This document shows, piece by piece, positions 46,989-48,156 of a stretch of DNA of 48,156 bases. The stretch is from Candidatus Methylomirabilota bacterium (GTDB lineage Bacteria > Methylomirabilota > Methylomirabilia > Rokubacteriales > CSP1-6). The stretch covers positions 1 through 48,156 of the forward strand of contig DASTFB010000109.1 in NCBI GenBank assembly GCA_035709005.1. The letters are read 5' to 3'. Each line of letters opens with the position of its first letter. Position 1 is the stretch's first letter. The position numbers and the translations under genes were made by a program. Below the pieces are notes generated by a model. That model saw only the letters and a list, made by a program, of their open reading frames with translations. It did not search any database and was not told the origin of the DNA.

Positions 46989-47153
46989 CGCCTCAGGCGG
47001 GACGCCCGGGCAGGGGGTGCCGGAGCGAGATCACGACCGGCGGGGCGGGACGCATCGTTCCGTCGAGAGTGTACTCGCGGGCCCCCACCGGCCTCAACCC
47101 CGTGAGGGTCCGCCAGCCGTAATCGGCTCCGAGGCGAGACGCCCGAGGAAGCG
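46989..47153. other. Intergenic region holding the second 35-bp repeat
   Basis: 165 nt before the TerB-like start. It contains the 35-bp repeat at 47115-47149. A 20-codon minus-strand frame (46993-47055) ends 4 nt before the TerB-like ATG, but its ribosome site is weak. I see no clear promoter hexamers. Confidence 0.4.
47115..47149. repeat. Dispersed 35-bp repeat, copy 2
   Basis: Identical over 35 bp to 40040-40074. On the minus strand it begins 4 nt after the stop codon of the amidohydrolase gene (TAG, then CGCT). It contains the same two small stem-loops. The same placement after two unrelated genes suggests a 3'-end element rather than chance. Confidence 0.75.
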
Positions 47154-48156
47154 CTATGGGCGAGGGCCGGCGCCCGCCGGGGCGTAGACGAAGCCGCCCG
47201 CCCGCATGAGGCGCTCGCGGGAGGCCAGCAGATCGTCCTTCAACCGGGCCAGCCGCGCCGCCGGGAAGGTGAGCTGGCCGCCGCGCTTGACGATGCGGCC
47301 GGCGATCAGAACGGTGTCCACGTTGCCGCTCTCCGCGCTCATCACCACCGCGTGCACGGGGTCGCCCAGGGGAACCGACGGGAAGATGTTGAGGTCGGTG
47401 GTTTGGACCATGACCACGTCGGCCTGCTTGCCGGGCGTCAGCGAGCCGATCCGGTGCTCGAGGCCGAGGGCCCGGGCCCCACCGAGCGTCGCCCACCGGA
47501 GCGCCGAGCGCGTCGTCGTGGCGTGCTGCTGCGCGGGGTAGCGCCCGGCGGCGGCCAGGGCGCGATTGTCCAGCTCCCGCTGGTGCAGGAACGCGCGCCG
47601 CATCTCGGCCAGCATCGAGGCGGCGAAGTAGGGATCGACGTCGGTGCCGAGCGACGGCAGGCCGCCCAGCTTCTCCACCCGGCCCAGGAGCGCCGGCCGT
47701 TCGCAGTTCAGCATCTCGGCCATCACCGTCGCCGAGATCGAGCAGCCCGAATTCACGATCATCGCCAGCTCGTCGTCGTCCAGGCAGTTGCCGTGCACCA
47801 CGTTGTGGTCGGGCCCGAGCAAGCCGGCCTTGGCGAGCCGGTACATCCCGTCGGGAACCATGCGCTTGCCCGGGCGTCCGAAGGTGTGGGCGCTGGTGAT
47901 CAGGCCGTACTCCCGGGCCAGGGTGATGTCGGCCTCGGCCACCTCGTAGGCGCCCCAGTCGGGTCCCAGGATGGCCAGGGCCAGCGTGACCAGGCGATCG
48001 TCCGAGGCCAGGCGACCGGTGCGCAGGCGATGAATCTCCTCGCGGGGCTGGGGGATCTCGAAGAACGGTCGCGGGTCCGGCCGGCCGATCGGCTTGGCCG
48101 TGCCGTGGCCGAACACCGCGCGGATGCCCGATTCCTCCAGCCCGTCGAGCGCGGCG
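47154..48156 (-). CDS. Amidohydrolase (cytosine deaminase / TRZ-ATZ/SsnA type), N-terminus outside window
   Basis: About 334 residues are visible and the frame is still open at the right edge; an internal GTG at 48116 is not a start, because in-frame AALDGLEESGIRAVFGHG before it continues the family pattern. Blocks: GLITSAHTFG (third metal-ligand region, S-x-H-x), VVHGNCLDDDELAMI, CSISATVMAEM, LGTDVDPYFAASMLAEMRRAFL (the catalytic G-T-D) and RWATLGGARALGLEHRIGSLTPGKQADVVMVQ with a D-x-L-N segment near the end. It would deaminate or dechlorinate a purine, pyrimidine or triazine ring; the first H-x-H motif is outside the window. The stop is followed by the 35-bp repeat. Confidence 0.88.
   Translation of the reverse strand, partial: AALDGLEESGIRAVFGHGTAKPIGRPDPRPFFEIPQPREEIHRLRTGRLASDDRLVTLALAILGPDWGAYEVAEADITLAREYGLITSAHTFGRPGKRMVPDGMYRLAKAGLLGPDHNVVHGNCLDDDELAMIVNSGCSISATVMAEMLNCERPALLGRVEKLGGLPSLGTDVDPYFAASMLAEMRRAFLHQRELDNRALAAAGRYPAQQHATTTRSALRWATLGGARALGLEHRIGSLTPGKQADVVMVQTTDLNIFPSVPLGDPVHAVVMSAESGNVDTVLIAGRIVKRGGQLTFPAARLARLKDDLLASRERLMRAGGFVYAPAGAGPRP

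Noticed and set aside
46993-47055. 20-codon leader peptide before the TerB-like gene
   Set aside because: The frame ends 4 nt before the ATG but has only a weak ribosome site and no visible feature; kept only as a remark.
1-48156. tRNA, rRNA, CRISPR arrays, insertion sequences and attachment sites
   Set aside because: No cloverleaf, rRNA-like or regularly spaced repeat segment was seen in the gaps, and no transposase or integrase reading frame is present.

Overview
The window is a gene-dense stretch of very GC-rich bacterial chromosome. Codons end mostly in G or C, GTG starts are frequent, and 1-4 nt stop/start overlaps (GTGA, ATGA, TGATG) are common. I see no rRNA, tRNA, CRISPR array, phage module or transposase. 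The content is typical of an aerobic, organic-acid and amino-acid scavenging soil or subsurface bacterium: two complete branched-chain-amino-acid type (Liv) ABC systems, a tripartite tricarboxylate transporter (TTT), hydantoinase/oxoprolinase, luciferase-like monooxygenases, amidohydrolases, and several two-component regulators. This style is familiar from Candidatus Rokubacteria/Methylomirabilota and from some Proteobacteria. The assignment is an inference from gene content, not from a marker gene.

Layout. (1) 1-6463, plus strand: the tail of a family III CoA-transferase, then a catabolic operon of tctB, tctA, an M24 peptidase, two luciferase-like flavin oxidoreductases and tctC. (2) 6487-9861, minus: a zinc-ribbon/class III cyclase/AAA/TPR signalling protein, divergent from an amidohydrolase (10017-11228, plus). 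(3) 11313-19858, minus: hyuA-hyuB followed by a Liv transporter whose permease LivM and ATPase LivG are one fused polypeptide. (4) 19947-20934, minus: three translationally coupled unknown genes, one encoding only 39 residues. (5) 20996-28110: a receiver/pseudo-receiver/AraC regulator (plus) facing a minus-strand signalling locus. That locus encodes an orphan receiver, an NtrC-type sigma-54 activator, a 42-residue exported or membrane micropeptide, a family 5 (oligopeptide type) solute-binding protein without permease, and a membrane histidine kinase. A near-consensus -24/-12 promoter lies directly before the micropeptide. (6) 28596-35946, plus: a small YtxH-like membrane protein, a universal stress protein with an extra C-terminal domain, then a siroheme operon (nitrite/sulfite reductase, HemD, precorrin-2 dehydrogenase, SUMT) ending in a hybrid histidine kinase. 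(7) 35954-40047: MFS transporter (minus), DUF488/YeaO-like and SRPBCC proteins (plus), and a second orphan family 5 binding protein (plus). (8) 40078-48156, minus: a complete second Liv operon with an FMN-dependent alpha-hydroxy-acid oxidase at its 3' end, a TerB-like protein, and an amidohydrolase cut by the window edge.

How the genes work together. Most of the window couples high-affinity uptake with first-step catabolic enzymes. The part that looks most like an undescribed system is 22177-28110. There an NtrC activator sits upstream of a sigma-54 promoter that would drive a micropeptide, a peptide-type binding protein and a kinase. The arrangement suggests a ligand-sensing circuit, possibly peptide-based, with a hairpin switch between peptide and receptor. 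A perfect 35-bp repeat placed 3-4 nt after the stop codons of two unrelated minus-strand genes is a second unexplained signal.
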